Shown in pieces: positions 32,545-32,651 of a DNA stretch of 32,651 bases; positions within the stretch are counted from its first letter, which is position 1; each line of letters starts with the position of its first letter. The stretch comes from an uncultured Lachnospira sp. (GTDB taxonomy: Bacteria; Bacillota; Clostridia; Lachnospirales; Lachnospiraceae). The stretch covers positions 1 through 32,651 of the forward strand of contig CAMZGB010000002.1 in NCBI GenBank assembly GCA_947306285.1. Direction: 5' to 3'. The translations under genes and the position numbers were made by a program. The notes beneath the pieces are model-generated. The model did no database searches and had not been told where the DNA came from. It worked only from the letters and a program-made list of their open reading frames with translations.

Positions 32545-32651
32545 TTATTTATCCTCAGCGAAACTCTCTTCCACTCTTTTTTCTAATTCTTGAGCTGCAT
32601 TGTAACCAAGCATCTTCTGTCTGTGGTTAACTGATGCAGACTCAACTATAA
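32545..32651 (-). CDS. hprK: HPr kinase/phosphorylase, C-terminal fragment (window edge)
   Basis: Only the last 34 residues or so are in the window. They read SVNHRQKMLGYNAAQELEKR followed by an acidic tail and a stop at 32545-32547. The MGYNAA-like element and helical tail match the C-terminus of HprK, the bifunctional enzyme that phosphorylates HPr Ser46 for carbon catabolite control. The following ROK glucokinase, murB, rapZ and whiA make the hprK assignment likely. The catalytic part lies beyond the window. Confidence 0.7.
   Translation of the reverse strand, partial: IVESASVNHRQKMLGYNAAQELEKRVEESFAEDK

Noticed and set aside
1-32651. Defence system, prophage or insertion sequence
   Set aside because: No transposase, integrase, phage or restriction-type gene was found, no att-like repeats, and gene order is typical core chromosome.

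Overview
The window reads as core chromosome of a low-GC Gram-positive anaerobe, most likely a Lachnospiraceae member (Clostridia). The reasons are the long-form SRP RNA just upstream of dnaX-ybaB-recR, the hprK-ROK kinase-murB-rapZ-whiA block, a transketolase split into two genes, LeuA of the ~560-residue class, and AGGAGG-type ribosome binding sites. I see no mobile element, CRISPR array, tRNA or rRNA. Almost everything is on the minus strand; only pdxY and a sigma-like gene are on plus.

Layout, left to right. (1) 1-1588: 3'-truncated phosphohexomutase. (2) 1667-5390: a MocR/PdxR-type regulator fused in frame to a CCA-adding enzyme, divergent from a pyridoxal kinase gene; the shared 109-bp spacer holds overlapping promoters and a perfect 10-bp inverted repeat. 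(3) 5452-8643: leuA-metK, in which 2-isopropylmalate synthase carries a C-terminal AraC-type DNA-binding domain. (4) 8776-12396: a secreted Fn3 protein, murA, and a lysine-rich membrane-anchored protein. (5) 12522-13151: a sigma-70-like protein without region 4 and with an acidic, degenerate region 2. (6) 13223-20816: the minus-strand series SRP RNA, dnaX, ybaB, recR, a TPR/disordered/P-loop protein, and the two transketolase halves. (7) 20931-28737: a small lipoprotein, tadA, a GH18 lipoprotein with a structured leader, a SpoU methyltransferase, dnaE and a six-TM membrane protein. (8) 28815-32651: whiA, rapZ, murB, ROK glucokinase and the 3' end of hprK.

Functionally this is housekeeping: peptidoglycan precursors (murA, murB), replication and repair (dnaE, dnaX, recR, ybaB), protein export (SRP RNA), sugar metabolism (mutase, glucokinase, transketolase, HprK), and leucine, SAM and vitamin B6 metabolism. 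The unusual content lies in protein architecture and repeated DNA. Two enzyme/transcription-factor fusions sit about 2.2 kb apart (MocR-CCA and LeuA-AraC). There is a sigma paralogue that probably cannot read promoters. An exact 14-bp motif follows three stop codons. A short palindrome, CTTCGNCGAAG-like, recurs across unrelated genes. RapZ lacks the Walker A Ser/Thr.
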